The notes: generated from the sequence alone by a model not told the origin. DNA of 64,000 nt from Omphiscola glabra (GCA_964017045.1 OZ024806.1:5104488-5168487); one strand, 5' to 3'. Shown: positions 21,944-36,100, numbered from the stretch's first letter. Made by a program: numbers and translations.

Positions 21944-22048
21944 TAATGTGCTGTTGTGGTCCCTCTGTCACTCACCCTAACCCGAACCCAAAATCTATCA
22001 TAAACAAAGGGAAGTGACTCCCAATAAGGGGACCACAACAGCACATTA
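21944..22048 (+). mobile_element. 105-bp MITE with 20-bp inverted ends, copy 2
   Basis: The ends TAATGTGCTGTTGTGGTCCC and GGGGACCACAACAGCACATTA are near-perfect inverted repeats. The interior CTCACCCTAACCCGAACCC is shared, in reverse, with 583-685. It is non-coding. TA or TTA flanks are possible, but the target duplication is not certain. Confidence 0.8.
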
Positions 22049-22204
22049 GCAAAAGAAATATAAGTGTATTTATTATGTCCGAAAATCTGATTGGAGAGAA
22101 TTTATGAGACAAGACGCAAAAAGTAAATTTTGTTGGCACCCGGCACACATTTTTTTGGCGACATATGAGTGATTTCAGTGATGTATTTTAAAAAAAAATA
22201 ATGA

Positions 22205-22630
22205 CTACCAATACTTAGACTTAGTCAATACTGCGCTACATCAATCTATCACCAATTGGTAGTTCTTTTATGGTAAACTACCAATATAGCCGCCTAGAAA
22301 CTACTGGTAGTGGAGTACCAATAGCTCTCTAGAAGCTAGTTACTACTAGCTTTGGTAGTTTACTACCAATAGCCGCAGCCTTAACTTTAACAACATTAAC
22401 AACATTAACATATAAAAAAATATTTTCATAAAATTATAAAAATATTATAAATATAATATATATATTATATATACTCCCCATATCTATAGTTTAAATATTA
22501 AAAATAATAGTTTGTTATTGACTTAGACTTAGCCTACCAAACATTAACTTTAACAACATTGTGACAACATAAGCATATAAAAAATATTTTCATATAATTA
22601 TAAAAATATTATAAATATAAAATAAATATA
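22205..22630. repeat. Diverged ~165-bp direct repeat and TACCAATAG words
   Basis: ACAACATTAACATATAAAAAAATATTTTCATA at about 22397 is repeated at about 22561, together with the following ATTATAAAAATATTATAAATATAA. Palindromic ACTACCAATAG/CTATTGGTAGT words precede it. Non-coding. Confidence 0.6.
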
Positions 22631-22654
22631 AATCAATATGGTCATTTTATGCAA

Positions 22655-23200
22655 TCAGCACCATGATTAGCTGCACTCTATCCACTTATTGACACTACTA
22701 AGTCACGAGATTTGTTAGAGACAGTTACATCGACATTGAATCCCTTTTGGTAACAGCTTATCAACTTATCGGGATTAACAACGGATGATGCTCCAGCAAT
22801 GGTTGGAAAACACGAAGGTTTAGTCAATTTGATTGAAAATGAGGCCTCCAAAGTCGGTAATACTTAAATGCTAAATTTTCATTGCATTATTCATCATGAA
22901 AGTGGTCGTCAAAATAATGATCTTCATTAAGTTAAACGGGTCACCGTCAGTTCCAATAATTTCTTTGGACTTAGATTATAATGAAATTACATTTTATGCA
23001 GAAGTAAGATGGTTAACTCGTGCTAAAATGTTGAAAAGAGTGTTTGATTTGAAGCAAGAAATTCAAAAACTTTTTGCAAGAAAGTCAATAAGCATCCCAG
23101 AGTTTGAAGACAAAGAGTGGGTTTGAGACTTTACATTTCTGGTCGATATAACTGACCATCTAAATGACGTCAATTTTCGTCTACAATCTTTGACAATCTA
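22655..23200 (+). pseudogene. hAT transposase middle region (GTF2IRD2-like), broken
   Basis: Plus-strand frames give TTDDAPAMVGKHEGLVNLIE, FHCIIHHES, then VVVKIMIFIKLNG (frame from 22896), EVRWLTRAKMLKRVFDLKQE, then a stop after KEWV, and FLVDITDHLNDVNFRLQ. The order TTDGAPAM, CHCIIHQE, EVRWLSRG, FLVDIT.HLN is that of hAT transposases of the GTF2IRD2 group. Internal stops and a frame change show decay. It is the neighbouring part of the same protein family found at 5030-5590. Confidence 0.82.
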
Positions 23201-23411
23201 TCCTTTACATTTACAATTATAAATATATATTCACCAGCAAGAGTTAGTAACATATCACTTTAACATATAAGTTATCACATAAGTTATCACATTATTCACA
23301 TATGGTACAAAACACAGTCATAGAGATTTGAATGTCCAAGTAAGTTTCTACATTTTGACCAAACTTGTCACAAATATTCATCATTTTCCAGAATTAAATA
23401 GGAAAGTGGTT

Positions 23412-23432
23412 GGGGGGGGGGGGGGGGGGGGA
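23412..23432 (+). repeat. Poly-G tract
   Basis: About 20 consecutive G residues. A similar tract lies at 30892-30909, and a C tract at 62801-62816. These may be length-variable or assembly-sensitive. Confidence 0.9.
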
Positions 23433-23934
23433 AGCGGTTGTGTGTTGTTTGTTTTGAAGTTTATAAAAATTCTGTTTAGGTTTAGGGGTGCTAATTTGTT
23501 CTTTTTCTTGTATTAGCTATATTAATATAATTTCAAACATAGCTAGATCAAACTTAGTACACATACTACAAGAATATATATAGTTTTAAATTAAGGAAAT
23601 AGTTCATTTTTTATAATTTTTTTTTGCAATATGAGTTCCGAGCTCGTAAAAAATGCTCTGTCTTTTTGGTTTGGCACTCATACGCCCCGAAAAGGCTCCG
23701 CCCCAAGAGGGTTAAAGACAATTGACGATCTCCAACCTCTGTTTTTATACTATTATTTTTTATGTGTATTGCGACCCATTATTTTACTTTTGAGGCCTGA
23801 TGCTGGATCGCAAATCATTTTGGAAACACTGGTCTCTACCATTTCTATTTTAAGAATAAATTAATTAGTTTCTGTTTTGATTTATTTTGAAAATCTCTAG
23901 AAAATACATCTTTTTGTTTTGGTCCTCATTCAAG

Positions 23935-24102
23935 ACATGTATTACAGCCCCCAAATGGATAACAAATACAGAGAGCATTACGATGATGTGGATATTGGCA
24001 CAGTGAAAGGACAGAACAGCCACATAGCATGTGCCACTGGGGAGGATGGACCTTCAGCTATGGTCATAGGAACTAGCACTGGGCATTACCGTGAAAGTAA
24101 AT
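23935..24102 (+). CDS. Kinase gene, first coding exon
   Basis: An acceptor (TCATTCAAG) ends at 23934, and an alternative one at 23947. The ATG at 23955 opens MDNKYREHYDDVDIGTVKG. The donor is AAAT|GTAAGT at 24102/24103, leaving phase 1. The acceptor before the ATG implies at least one untranslated 5' exon further upstream that I could not place. Confidence 0.7.
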
Positions 24103-27100
24103 GTAAGTTACGTGTTTGGTGGAAACTGTTTTATTTGGTATTTCAAAACAGGTATTTGCTGTTTTGGTGTCAAGGTCATTTGCCCTAACTTACTTGAAGG
24201 CTATGAAATTAGTAAAGCACAGTAAGGTTAAACCTGAAAAAAAGGATCGTAACAACAAAACCAACGTGTCAGCAGGAAGTCTTCATCAGCGACCAAACAG
24301 AAAAAATGAATAAAATTTAAAAATATCACTACTTCTCAGCTAAGTGCTATATTAATTTTTTGATAACAGTAAAAACAAATAGTAATAACTTGCATTTGAA
24401 AGAAACTTGTACACATTTATTTTGATTTCAATCATTTTTAACTTTTTCATGGATCAAAGGGCACATCAGAAATCCAAACAGCTTCGCAGAGGAAAGCTCT
24501 GATTCTGATTATGATGGCTGTGTGGTAAACAGGTCAGACAATAAGACAACAAGGCTAGACCAGAAAAGTACCACAGCAGTATTGCCCTTTTCTGATGCTA
24601 AAATTAACTTAATAAATAAGACATTTGATGACAAGGATGAAGGTGAGCTCTAAAATACATCATATGTAATATTTTAGTATGAATCACCATCTTTTAAGCT
24701 GATTGTTTAAATAATTTATTAATAAGCCTTAACTTATATGACCTCCATTTTATTAGGACCAGTGAAGTGAAGAAATACAATGTTAATAAGTTGGTTTTTA
24801 TTTTTCTCTTCCTTAAATCAATTTCAGGCACGGTCATTGATAAGAAAAGCCTGCGGAAAAAAAAAGTTTTTCTTCCTGAGGAAGAAATATGCAATATTAA
24901 AGTGCCACCTAAGCAAGGCTTTAAACGTCACCTTGAGGATCAGTCCTTTGCTATGCATGACTTAGAGTCTCTTGGAGTTATGTAAATATCTTTTTACTCT
25001 TTTATTAAACCCACTAAAAAAATTATATTTTATCAGTATATTTTTTTAAACATAATTGAATAGTTTGTAATAAAATATAAATTTAAAAAAAAGGTTCTTT
25101 GTTGTAATCAAACTATTTTAATTTTTAAAAAGTATAGAAAAATGTTGATTCTTTTTGTTTCATCAATAAGCATTCTATACTATAAGTTATCATTCTTCCT
25201 TTAGGGACATTAACAAGGTTGACAACAAGGCACATGTCCATGAGCTGCTTGTCAACATAAACTTGAAGAAACAAACTGAGCCCAGGTGCATCAATCTAAA
25301 CAATGAGGTAAACATTAGTTTCATTGCATTTCTGATCATTATCAAATCACAGCTAACAAAAAGGTTACATTTGAGAAATTTGTCAATTGGAGAAAGAAAA
25401 TTGTATTAAAGGTAAATGAATTATTTATTCAATGATTTATATTTTACTGCTTTATGAACAGTTAGTTATCTCATTAAAAATATTTTTTGGACAGTTATTT
25501 TCTGGAATGGAGAATCTGAAAGTCTCAGAGGATGCCAGAACAATGTCTGGTTCTTTTGGAGAAGTCATGAAAGTCTATGACTTGAAGACTAAACATCATC
25601 TCATGAAGAAAAAAGTAAGCTATTATCAATCTTATGGGGAAGCTATATGTGAAAATAGGAAAATTTGTTCTCCTTCAGATAATATTTCCAAGCTATAATT
25701 TTCGCAATGTGTGCCAAACAAGGGGGATGGCTCAACAAATAAAAATTTAAAATATGACCTGGTCGTTCTAATGACACAAACGTCTGATTGGAAAATAATG
25801 ATATTCACAAAATGAGTAGGTCTTCTTGACTTCTTTGAATAACAACCTAAATTATCTGAGAAATTCTAAAAGTGGTGATTATAATGTGCAGATAAGATCT
25901 TGGGTACACAATACACATATTGTTAGACAATATATATCTTAGTTTTTAAAAAAAGTGAAGCAAATTTTAAAATAATTTAAAAAAATTATTTTTCATAATT
26001 TGTAAAAAAAAATCATAAATTTTATTAAGTGATAAAACAGTGTTATCAAGAATGAAGGGAGCGTTCCTTGGCTCCTGGTCCTAAAATCATAATGGAACAG
26101 TTTCATAAATAGACAACAAGACAAAGTTCCATGATTATAAAATGATATGAATTTTATTAATATGTGTCTGCTTATAGCACTTTATGTTAATAAAAAGAAT
26201 TTAAGTAAAAACTCACAATTTCTTGAGCAGTTAAAGCAAGTTTACACTATGATACGGAAACCCCTGAATAATGTTACAATATGCACAATTATTCGATTGC
26301 GTGAATTTTTTTATAATTACCATATCTGTGTTACCAGGTGAAGGATAAAGTTGAACCAAATGAAGTGGAAGTTCCAATACAATTTCCTCAAGAGATGAAC
26401 CTGGCCCGGGTCGTCGGCTTCTCCTTCGATGGTCAAAGTTCCTACATTATCCAAGAAGACGCAGGTATAAATAAATATTAACTTTGTTTGGCAGGCCTGC
26501 ACAACTAAAAATTTAAGGCAGGCTGTAATACTTTATGAAAAAACTTGTGCGGGCCAAAAGAAATAGGACTGGGAAAGCTATAAGAAAATAATAATAATAA
26601 ACAATATTTCGTTACTTCGTGGGCTGCAAAATGGGTGCTTGGGGGCTGCATGCGGCCAGCAGGCCATATGTTGTGCAGGCCTGTTCTTTGGCATTGTTAA
26701 TTTTGATCTTTTAAAAGTTAAAAATAAACGTATCATTAAGTAAGTTAAATTTAAAAAAGAAATAATTAGTTTCTAGAGGTTTGATTTGTTAGGATTTAAA
26801 TATTTGGAATTCTTCAATCAAAATTTTAGAATTTCTCCCTCTTTTTCCTTTACTTAAATCATAAAATACTCTGGCACATTATACCTGCTTATGGTGAATT
26901 CCATGTAAAAGTGAACATAACACCCAAGATTTAAATTGCATAAAATTTGGTGCTATATAAATTTATTTCATGCACCTTTGTTTGTAGTCATTTTCAGTAT
27001 CTTTGTTTTGTGCGATACATGATTTAGTTTATTTAACTGCTACAGTGAAGTATTTATAAGTCTTTAAAAGAATTGACATTTGTATTCTATTTTTTATTGT

Positions 27101-30100
27101 TTGCATTCAGACATTATTTTTTCTATATTTTTTTTTAAATGTGATTTCTAAGTAGTTTTTAAAGCTTTTCCTTAGTAAAGTAAATACCTGTACGGGTACT
27201 CTAGATAATTAGTTTCTAAAATATATTTCAATTAAAGCAGATTTTAAAGGATTTATCAACAAAAAAGATACTGACTCAAATAATAAGTCTCTTTCATGTT
27301 GCGTCAGATACAATTCTAAAATTTATTATTTCTACAGTCTACCAACTTAAAACCTAAAAGCATGTAAAGTTAAATTAAGCACACTTAATAGTATTTTTAA
27401 TTTATACTGGATGCAAATTGAAATTGTTTTTCTGACTGTAACGTCTAATACCATGGAATTCACCATAATAGAGGACCTCAAATCTAGTAAGGAATAAAGA
27501 GATATCAATTGTATTCCACACTATTGTTTTAAGATGTTACCAGGCAATTTTTAAAATGAAATCTGCATAAATCATATAGTTTTTTTTTGTGCAAAATTCT
27601 TTTGAGATTTTTTAAATCATCATTTTATTGCAATATTTTTATATTTATTTCTCTGGTTAGGCACATCTCTTCGACAGCTGATTTCAAATGCTAATTTTTG
27701 CCTGAGTCTCAAGCAACCAGAGACCACAGAAAAGATCATGTTGGAAGTCTTCACTGGACTCAGTGTGTTAGAACGCCATGGAATCACTCACTGTGATATT
27801 AAACGTGAGTGGCCCTGTCTTCAACTCTAAACAGTTCAATTTATGCTCACTACAAAAAAAACTAATAACTGAAGATTCTACAAAATCTAGGATCTGTTGT
27901 ATTTTGAGGGTGGGAAGCTCCGAGATGTGTGATCTCTAAATGTAATAGTTACTTTCATGCTGAATCACAACTGGAATTTAAAGGAGGAAACCCCAAACTT
28001 GGTTAAAGCGGGAAGTCTTTATTTCTTATTCCTCATTGTTTTTATTCCTCCATTCCTTTTTTTAAAAAAATGTGTTGTTTCTATTTTAATTAAAAATTAA
28101 AGCATCATTACTTTTTACGAAGGGAGTTTATTAATATTTAAGACAAAGAAAAAAAAACACTATTAAATGTCAAGGTCATGATTGATAAAATTCTCACATC
28201 TCTTGTTTTGTTGTCTGGTGTTGTTTAATATTTTAAACTTATTATTTTTTTATCACAGCTGAAAATATTTGCATGAAAATAAACAGTGACGGCTCAAGTA
28301 CTACTAAAATCATTGACTTTGGCTCCAGCAAATCGCAAAAGGATCGCATGACATATTCAGGCCTTACACCTGAATACCTGCCACCTGCAATCAACAAATT
28401 CCTATTTGATGTAAAGTTATACCAGGAAAAAAAGGTATTGCTATTTTAGCCGAGATTTCAGCGATCTCTGGTAAATTACCCCACATGGGATAAAAAGTGA
28501 ATTATCTTGGGGGTAGTGTGGTCTCAGTAGACATAAATAAATAAAAGCCCTTTCCTTGTTGCAACAGAAATTTGGTCCTGGCAACACTGCACCTGGCCAG
28601 GGTAATAGAGAAATGCACCCAACATGTTGTGGTTTAATAGTGTGGTTCAGCAGCTTGCATAATTGCACGTCATGTCTTGTAGATGTCATTTTTGCCTTGT
28701 GGCCTTTTGTTTTTACTTTTGCAAAATAATTTCTAGGATTTTTGTAAAAAAAAATTATTGCATTTATTTGATTTTTTTTACATTGTCTTCTCTGTTAAAA
28801 CTTATTAATTAAACCCATTTTGAATGTAAATAGTATCTGATTTTATTCTTTTCAAATCGAGGGGTTAATGTTGGCATAAACAGTGTTATTTTTGGGGTAA
28901 TAGCTAAAAAGGTTCCGCGACCTCTGTTTTAGTTTTAGTTTGTCACTTTAAAATATATAATATAGCTGTAGTAATCCTTCATTAATTCACTGAATGGTTC
29001 AAGGCTTGGGAATACCACATCTGTGTTTTTGCAGCCTCAAGGAGCATTGTCTGTAGGGTTATTTTTCTAATCAGATCCCTCTTTAATGTCATGCATACCG
29101 TATAAGTTTCCCTTTTAAATTATTAACTATTAACAAATAAAATAATAGTAAATGTCTTATTGGTTTGTTTAATGCCACAGCTGCCCACATGTCCTCCAAC
29201 TCCCCGCCTTTGTGAAAAGGATGACGTCTGGGCTGCAGGTATGGTGACTCTATTCCTTGAAAAGAAAGGACATCCAACTATAAAATTTTTCACTGGATAT
29301 TCAGAGTACCCAAAACAGAACCAAGACAAGATGATGACCATGAGATACAGCACAATGAAACAGGTAGAGCCGGTTAATATCATTTCACTGGACAACCTGA
29401 CTACCAAAGGCAATGAAAGGACAACATTGTGACCATGAGGTATGGCACAATGAAAAGACAATATGGGATATATATTTATGGCATCCTTCCGTCTTAGCGA
29501 GATGATTTAGTAGCTATGGACACTTCATCACATGGCTTACTAGGCCGATCCTGGAATGGCAGTCTCTGCTGCATTTCTCGCCGAAGAACCTTGACTCCTG
29601 GTTAATTTTGACCTTCTTTAATGCTTTTTGTGTTACAAAGGCTTCATTTTGCGCATCTTCTGCCCCAGAAGTCACAAAACTAAATAAGAAATAATAAGTC
29701 CCTGATACTGCTATGACTAAGAGAGTTCACTGAATGGCTGTTTGTTTCAATAGTGAAATAATTTATTGTAGATGTCTTTGTTTTCAAATTGTTTTTTTCA
29801 CTAGTGAAATAATTTATTGTAGATGTCTTGTGTTCAAATTGTTTTATTAATGTGCTGAAAATGTACAATGCAATCAAAAAACTTTTCCATTTGTTTGGAT
29901 CAATAAAAGAGTCTTATCTTTTTTGACTCCTTCATACACTGCTGTTCGCCAGCTGGAGCAGAGCTCATAAATAATCTCCCATTTGTTGATTTCTATGTTG
30001 GCTCATGCTCCTTTTGCAAATGTCCTTAATTTGCAGCCACGGTCATCCAATAAGTCTTGTCCCTTCTGCCAACTCTCCTTACAGCAGATCCTTTGAAATA

Positions 30101-33100
30101 CAGCCTTCCTTCATTCTTCTTGCATAGCCTAACCAGTGAAGGTGCCTCTTGTTAAGAGCGGAGCATATGCTACACAATTTTGCACATTCCATATGTTGTT
30201 CACAATGCACTGCCATTAAGGAGCATACGAAGCACACATGCCTGATAGGCGCTTAGTTTTGTATAACTAAAATAATAGTTGTTAAAATGTATTGCAAATA
30301 GAAGATTTGTTTAAATTGTGACTTATGCTCTTATGTTTTGTAAGTTTTCATGTCAATAGCTACTCCACGCAAAGATGAAAAGATGCCATATATATATATA
30401 ATTTAAGGAAACATTGATGGTAACAGTAATTGTCAACTGAAATGGGAAACAAGACGAAGTTAATGATACATTTTGTAAAGTTTCTGACAGACAGTGGTGT
30501 TCTTTTTGTATCCAAATAGATTGCTGACATGCAAGATCCACTGGACAGTTATTTTACAACAGGGAAACCAATCTTGGATAAGATGTTGGAAGGTGTGCTT
30601 TCAGTGGACTCAGTAATGAGATGGTCAGCTCTGAAAACAGCCCGGTTTCTAAAAGGTCAGTTTAACCCTCTTAGTACCATAGCACCCATAAGGTTATTAA
30701 TTTCAGTACCTAGCAAAGGGATATAACTTCATTTCTTTCATTGAGTCCATGACTTAAAAAAAAATTATTAAAAATCAGCCTTTTACCCAGTCATAAAAAC
30801 AAATTGATAATAGTAGAGAAATCAGACCTGCCAACCTGCCAAGAAAAAAAATCTGTAGGGGTGGTGCATGCGGGGGGAAAGTGGGCCTACGGGGGGGGGG
30901 GGGGGGGGGCGTTGGTTAAGATCTGTTTAATGCACAAGCCTTTTTAAATAAATAAATAAATATAAAGTTACCTCCATTGTCTTTGAAGAGTGCAAAGAAC
31001 ATGAGAAAATATACAGATTTATATAGTAGAGGGACAGAAGATCAAGATCCATTTTAATTAAATCTGTAGTTTACACAGGCTGCTAAGACTAAGAGTTCAG
31101 TTTTCCTGCATATCCCTAGTGGCCTTGTTGCATTTGTCCAACAGCTCTTTGGACAACTGGAAATTAGCATTGCAACTGATTTTTAGATACAAGCAAGTTA
31201 GAAAGATAAACTTTCATGCTTGCCCTTGTTTCCTTGTAATTTTTCTTCACAATCTTCTAGCAATCTGCGAGTGTGTAAATTGTAAACATTTCTTTGACTC
31301 TGGCATTAAAACGATCGGAGTTGAATGGAGAAATATTTCCTTCAATAAGATAGGTGGTCAATAAAACTTAGCAAAGAAATTAGACTTGTAAGTCGTAGAT
31401 TCACTGCACTTTTAACTGCAGCTATCATTGTACCCATCACTTTCAATAGATTTATCCATTTAAATTTAATTAAGAAAAACTTTAACAAACAAAAAGTTAC
31501 AACAAAACTGAATTATATTTTAGCCCAGTAAAAGGATGAATCGCGATCGGATCAAATGATAATTGAAGAATGATTTGGAGATCGCGGCTCGCTTCGAATA
31601 AAAACAAGGCAGTGTCTACACGTCCGGCGACCGGACTGATCGACTATTAGCGGTCACGTAACAAGGCTGACGGACAAATATCTCGCGCAACTTTGCTACG
31701 GCGGTCATGTGACTTGATCAAATATATAATAGTAATAGCCGGGCCAATATCGCGAGAACTTATTTGTCCTGTCGCCGGACACGTAGACACTACGTAAAAA
31801 ATAAAGGAATGCACCACTTCCTATCGTATCCGATTTTTTTTTTTTTTCTTTTGTCGCTTTCGGATTTTTATGACGGGTGAAAAATTATAATGTTCGGAAA
31901 ATCTGAATTTTAAGAGGTTTGTCAGATGGTTGGAATGAGGGGTAAAAAATCCGTATAATTCCGACAATCGGAAGGGTTGGCAGGTCTGAGAAATTGTTAA
32001 ATTGTAATTAATTAAAACAAAACATATGGTATAAAAAAAACAATTATTTATATGATATAAAATTGTAAAAAAAACTAAATATTCCTTTTGAAGAAAATTC
32101 ATGTTCTAAATAATACATCTGTTGCACCATTGTTTATGCAGGAACACCTAACGGCTCATTGCTTGACCAATAGTCTTTATATTCTGGTACCGGTAGCTGA
32201 TGAATTCCAAACATTCCATTTATGTTTACAAAAAAAATAATTTCATGTCATTGGCTGTCAACCCATGTTTTGGGTGGCCTGGTAGAGCTTGCATACATGT
32301 TAGTCTGCATTGTCAACTTTTCATAAGTCTCAGGGCTGAATGAACAAAAGTTATAGTATGGATCAAAAGTATAATCTAGGCCTAAGTCTACATTAGGACC
32401 AGTTGCACCAACAAATTTTTAAATGTTATGCACTGTAATACCACGTCTTTGTAGATTTCAAGAAGGCATTTGACAGGGTTTGGCATGCTGCTTTATGGGC
32501 CACCATGAGGCACTACAACATCAACACAAACTTAACCAGAATGATAAGAAGCCTCTATGATAAGGCCACCAGCGCAGTCTTCTTCAACAATAACATCGGA
32601 GAATGGTTCAAGACCACGGTTGGAGTACGACAAGGCTGCTTGCTCTCCCCCACCCTGTTCAACATCTTCTTAGAGAGAATTATGTCAGATGCACTAGAAA
32701 CGCATGTAGGGACAGTCAGCATTGGTGGCAGAACAATCACCAACCTACGCTTTGCGGATGACATAGACGGACTGGCTGGAAGCGAAGAAGAGCTAGCCAA
32801 CCTAGTAAGAGTCTTGACAAGACTTCATCGTCCTTTGGCATGCAAATCAGTGCAGAAAAGACAAAAATGATGACGAATAGCACTAATGGCATCTCCACTG
32901 AAATTAAGGTCGGAGAGGAAAGATTAGAGACAGTTGGCAGCTTCAAGTACCTCGGAGCAATAGTATCGGAACAAGGCTCCAAGCCCGAATTGATGACCAG
33001 GATTGCGCAGACCACGACAGCACTAAAGAGGCTTAAGAAAATATGGAACGACAAAAATATAGCCCCCAGCACCAAAATCAGGCTGATGCGCTCATTAATC

Positions 33101-36100
33101 CTCTCCATTTTCTTATATGCCTGGGAGTCCTGGACATTAACAGCAGAACTTGAAAGGAAAATAAAGGCGATGGAGATGAGATGTTATCTGCTATAGAGAC
33201 CACATCACCAATGAACAAATAAAAGAAAGGATTCGTCAAGCAATTGGGCAATACGATAACCTCCTGACGTCTGTTAAAAAGCGCAAACTTGAATGGTATG
33301 GCCACGTGACCAGAAAACAAGGGCTCGCCAAAGAGATCTTGCAGGGCACTACTAGAGGAGGAAGAAGAAGAGGAAGACAAAGAAAAAGATGGGAAGATAA
33401 TATCAAAGAATGGACTGGATTAAAACTAGGCGATGCTATGCGTGGGGCAAAAGACCGAGAGGAATGGAGAAGAATAGCGTACATGTCATCTGTGGCGCCC
33501 CAACGGTTGAAGGACTAGGGGACCTGATGATGATGTAATGATGTTAACAGCGGGATTTGGCCCATAGCGCAACTAAATTAAAACCAGAAATTTAGTGTCA
33601 TCAAACCAGCCTTTTGAGTACATGTGCACTTAACAAATGTTATAGGCTTGTTTAACAGACGGGGAAGCAGTCAAGTTAACTCTTAAATTAAATATTCTTG
33701 GTTTTCGGCCATTTTTTTGTCTCTCATTCATTAGGCTTAGGTATCTTTACAATCTGGTTTGTTGTTGAGTAAAGAACATAGCAGTAATAACATGTTATAT
33801 TATACATCATTGGATTCAGAATTGAATGATCTATTATGAGATCACATTTAGTTATGGTTTTTATTTATGTCCAAAAGATTAGGTTTTTAGGTGTGCTATA
33901 TTTTCAAAAAAATGTAAACATACCACAAACAGGTAGAAGCAAAATAAATGTTTACTTTAGTCCTAAGTTCAAATGTTTATTATATTCATCAATGGCATCC
34001 TTTTGTACAACACATATACAAATTTCAAGCAATTTTACCATTATTTGTATACATTCCTGGTACCTGATATGCCACTTTTAAAAATACTTCATATTTTTTT
34101 TTGGATTTTTTAATTAAAACAAGTTAAAGAAAACCAGTCATGTATTTCATGACAGAAATATAATTATTATTAGCAAAAAAATATGCTACTTTGGGTACAA
34201 ATAAACAAATCTGTATGAAAACTTTCTCAGAAAACTCATTTCTATAACAATGGCAGGCAGCACTTTAAGTTTAAGTCCTAAATTTTCTCGACCACCCCAG
34301 CTCGAATAGTCCTCTGAGAGTTAATGAGTTTCTTTATCTTACTGGCCTTACTGACAGATCACTTCTAGTTCTAGTTGATCTTAAATGGCTAACTTTATAA
34401 ATAACTCATAAATAGGTGTAGAGTGCAACTTTTGTAACATTTAAGTTTATAAATTGCTTTATAAAACTATTGTAATCCGCAATATACCAACTTTCGCAGC
34501 CTTCAAAACTGCACTCAAAACACATCTCTTTAAACTCTAGTATCCTGACTGATTCCCCTCTCTGACCGATAGACGTTACTGCTGGGTACTGTCCATGGCT
34601 TGACATTTAAAAAGTTATGGAATGGTTGTGCGAATACACATTTTTTTTGTTTTATTTAATTAATGTACCAGTATGTTAATTTTTAAGCTCATGATTATGT
34701 TGTTAAATTGTATGTACAGCATGGTGAGCCCAGCCCTAGGTTGGAGTACTACGCTATAAAAAACTTCTTATAATAATGATAATAATCTTCTTTGTGATTT
34801 TTCACACACAAAAATAAATGCCTTTTTTGTTTTGTTCATGAGGTGATTTTACAAATGGAAATAAATAAGAAAAATACTGCTTTTTTTTCCTTCTTCAGAA
34901 AAACTAAACCCTGAGCCCCAATTTAAACGCCAGAGAAGTAATGTGCTATGGGAACCAAAACTTCTTCAGGTTTGCTAAAAAAAATTATCTTACTGAAAAT
35001 GAATAATCGTTTTACAATAAAATTTTTTAAATACTTCTGACTTAATAGCATAATTTTGGTACTGGTACTCCATTTCCAAAATAACGCTGGCTCAAAACAT
35101 ACTATTGTTACCAAATGAATAGATTGTAACGTATGGTATTGTTAAACTGGTACAATTTTTTTTATGTTTGTTAGCGGGACAACTCATGTGAAGATGTGGA
35201 CATTAAGAAATGTAAAGGTTTCAGCCAGCCCCACATCCCCTTGTCACGCAGCACATCTGATGATGGCAACCCTGAGCAGAGATTTGGAGCCACTTTTAAG
35301 CTTAAAAATGGTGAGCACACACTTTCACAATTATCTACACTTAGCCATATTTTTGTCATAAATGGGAGAGAAAAACATGGCAAAAAAACCAAACAAATAA
35401 AGTACCATAATATTCGACTGAGTTAAAATTAGAGAAATTCAGTTCATGGTTCTAATACAAAATACAGATTTTAAATTGGTGGGTAGTGAAGCAAGGGTTC
35501 TAAGCCTATCAACTTTTAGTGGGTAAGTGAAACAAAGGTTCTAAGCCTGTAAACTTTTCAAGTAACTTGTTCCTAATTCTTGTTATTTCCATCATGCATC
35601 AAGGTATCAATCAAATTGAAAATTGCTTAATTAACATTTAAATATATAAGAATGAGCTATAGGGACATAACGCCAAAGAGCCGAAAATATTTTGATACGT
35701 TAGGATACTCTTAGTAACAAACATAGTTATTTTCAATTATTTTACGGAAATCGAATAAATTTACATGCGCAAAAAATATTATATTTCCGCTTTTATTTTA
35801 GCAAAAGTTTAAGTATTATAATTATAAATTACAAATACATATAAAGAAACAACTAAGGAACTATCTTAAACATTTTATATGCGTTTAAAAGTTATGAAAA
35901 AGATATTAAATTGAAAAAATATGATGAAAGAAATACACAGTAATCACATTTATCGGGAAAACCTAAACATCAGTTGTTGTTAGTGCGTTCTTTAGCGCGT
36001 TGTCAATAAGGCAAAATAAAATTAAAATTAATTAGTTCTAAATAATCAATGTCATAGTGTGAATTGCCTATTTAGCCAAAGCTAAAAGTTATCTGATTAA

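Noticed and set aside
23631..23864. Upstream exon of the kinase gene (77-codon frame)
   Set aside because: No donor joins it in phase to 23935, and the sequence looks repeat-derived.
24116..24313. Alternative kinase-gene exon in the first intron (basic 65-codon frame)
   Set aside because: The phase does not fit a clean acceptor, and the direct join of exons 1 and 2 gives an uninterrupted frame.
29123..29461. 112-codon minus-strand frame
   Set aside because: It is antisense to kinase exon 9; the sense strand has kinase motifs and correct splice sites.
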